This document shows positions 63,149 through 64,000 of a stretch of 64,000 nucleotides of DNA, in pieces. Below the pieces are notes generated by a model. It was given only the letters and a program-made list of their open reading frames with translations, was not told the DNA's origin and ran no database searches. The first letter of the stretch is position 1, and every line of letters starts with the position of its first letter. A program made the translations under genes and the position numbers. Source of the DNA: Hippopus hippopus (lineage: Eukaryota > Mollusca > Bivalvia > Cardiida > Cardiidae); NCBI GenBank assembly GCA_946811185.2, contig OX328108.1, positions 38,706,357-38,770,356 on the forward strand. Direction: 5' to 3'.

Positions 63149-63558
63149 TAAACTTAAGTTTAGCGTTTCAAGGGTTACAAGTTATGGTTGATTAAGCCTG
63201 CACCAAAGTACACTATACTTACTCCACAGTTTGGGGCTCATCTATTGAATCAAAGTTACAGGATGCTTATAATGGGTAACACATACACTGACATTAAACA
63301 AATCTTCTTTTACATGTATCTCCCTTTTTGTTATCCACAAAATTATATTTCCACATGTACAGTAAGATTTTTGAAACTACTCTGACATTGGAATAAATTG
63401 TAAAAATGAAAAATGTGAATATTTTACATATTTGACATTTTCTCTTCTTCAGTCACAACTAATTTTTTCATTTCACTATATTTATTTTTCTGCACTCATA
63501 TTTCAGTACAGTTTTTTACTTCACTATATTTGTATGATTTTTTTTTCATTTGCAAGTA

Positions 63559-64000
63559 CAAGGGCTGTCCTGGAAGTTTGCGGAATTGTGCCGAGGTATT
63601 TTTATTAGTAGTACTTTTCGGCTAAAAACTAAAGCAACTAATCTTGAAACCTATTTGATCACGTTAAAAAAATAATTTTGTTCCCAATGCAATACTAACT
63701 TAAATATACATCTCCATAGTAACACACTGACGCATACCCAGAGCATGCTAAAAATTTGCTTTTGTTTTCAAGTTGTAGCCCTAGATTTTGGGCTCTAGAC
63801 CAGTTTACATTAGGTCAAATTTTCTGCGAAACATTGTAACATTTAGATCATTATTGTACCGTCATTTCCAATGATTTAAATGACTGTCGTTTCATTTGTT
63901 TAGTTTTGTTGTCAAAATCAACCAATAGTTCCAAGAAACAACTGGTGCAACAATGACGTCGACAGGTGACATGGAATTACGGAGTGTTATCGAGTTATGT
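63559..64000 (+). mobile_element. 5' part of a mariner element, cut by the window edge
   Basis: After a TA (63557-63558), 'caagggctgtcctggaagtt' plus 'tgcgga' resembles mariner terminal repeats. A long leader runs to the transposase start. Confidence 0.55.
63953..64000 (+). CDS. Start of a mariner-type transposase (partial)
   Basis: ATG at 63953 (caacaATGa) opens 16 codons to the window end: MTSTGDMELRSVIELC. The MELRSVI opening recalls the N-terminal helix-turn-helix region of mariner transposases. Whether it is intact cannot be judged. Confidence 0.45.
   Translation, partial: MTSTGDMELRSVIELC

Overview
The window looks like nuclear DNA of an invertebrate animal, most likely a marine bivalve mollusc (inference). 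It is AT-rich, genes are split by long introns with standard GT-AG signals, and most of the sequence is short non-autonomous repeats: hairpin MITEs, tRNA-derived SINEs, Harbinger and mariner remnants, and arrays of about 145-bp units. I see no rRNA gene, CRISPR array or bacterial-type operon.

Two genes can be assembled exon by exon. Gene 1 (+ strand, 13142-34112) has ten coding exons separated only by phase-1 introns. It encodes a secreted protein of about 601 residues with a signal peptide and about eight cysteine-rich von Willebrand factor C (VWC) modules. A TATA box and a CRE-like site lie upstream and an AATAAA lies just after the stop. There is also a possible 57-bp exon at 19699 and a possible alternative last exon at 29701-29813 with its own AATAAA. 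Gene 2 (- strand, 41211 to 34434) has three exons with matching phases. It encodes a secreted trypsin-like serine peptidase of about 316 residues with His, Asp and Ser candidates in the right order. The two genes converge, with stop codons about 320 bp apart. A third gene is represented only by a likely last exon on the - strand (56028-56113).

Layout: 1-1950 is a degenerate tandem array containing a short palindrome. 2-13 kb is intergenic, with MITEs and a 1.1-kb Harbinger-type element (9846-10954). 13-34 kb is gene 1; its introns hold a mariner-type MITE (15109-15546), an unusual four-LTR miniature retrotransposon with tRNA-like LTRs (17034-18291), a Harbinger pseudogene (about 20815-22450) and a second Harbinger-type element with long TIRs (24575-25552). 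34-41 kb is gene 2, whose introns hold two SINEs, a 677-bp long-TIR element and other repeats. 41.7-64 kb is repeat-dominated: four blocks of about 145-bp repeats, a dense run of TTAA-ended hairpin MITEs at 45-50 kb, and the start of a mariner transposase at the right edge.

The least ordinary object is the retrotransposon at 17034-18291. It has four LTRs, three tiny internal regions each with a tRNA-Pro-type primer binding site and a purine tract, Pol III-type box A and box B inside every LTR, and one 5-bp target duplication around the whole composite.
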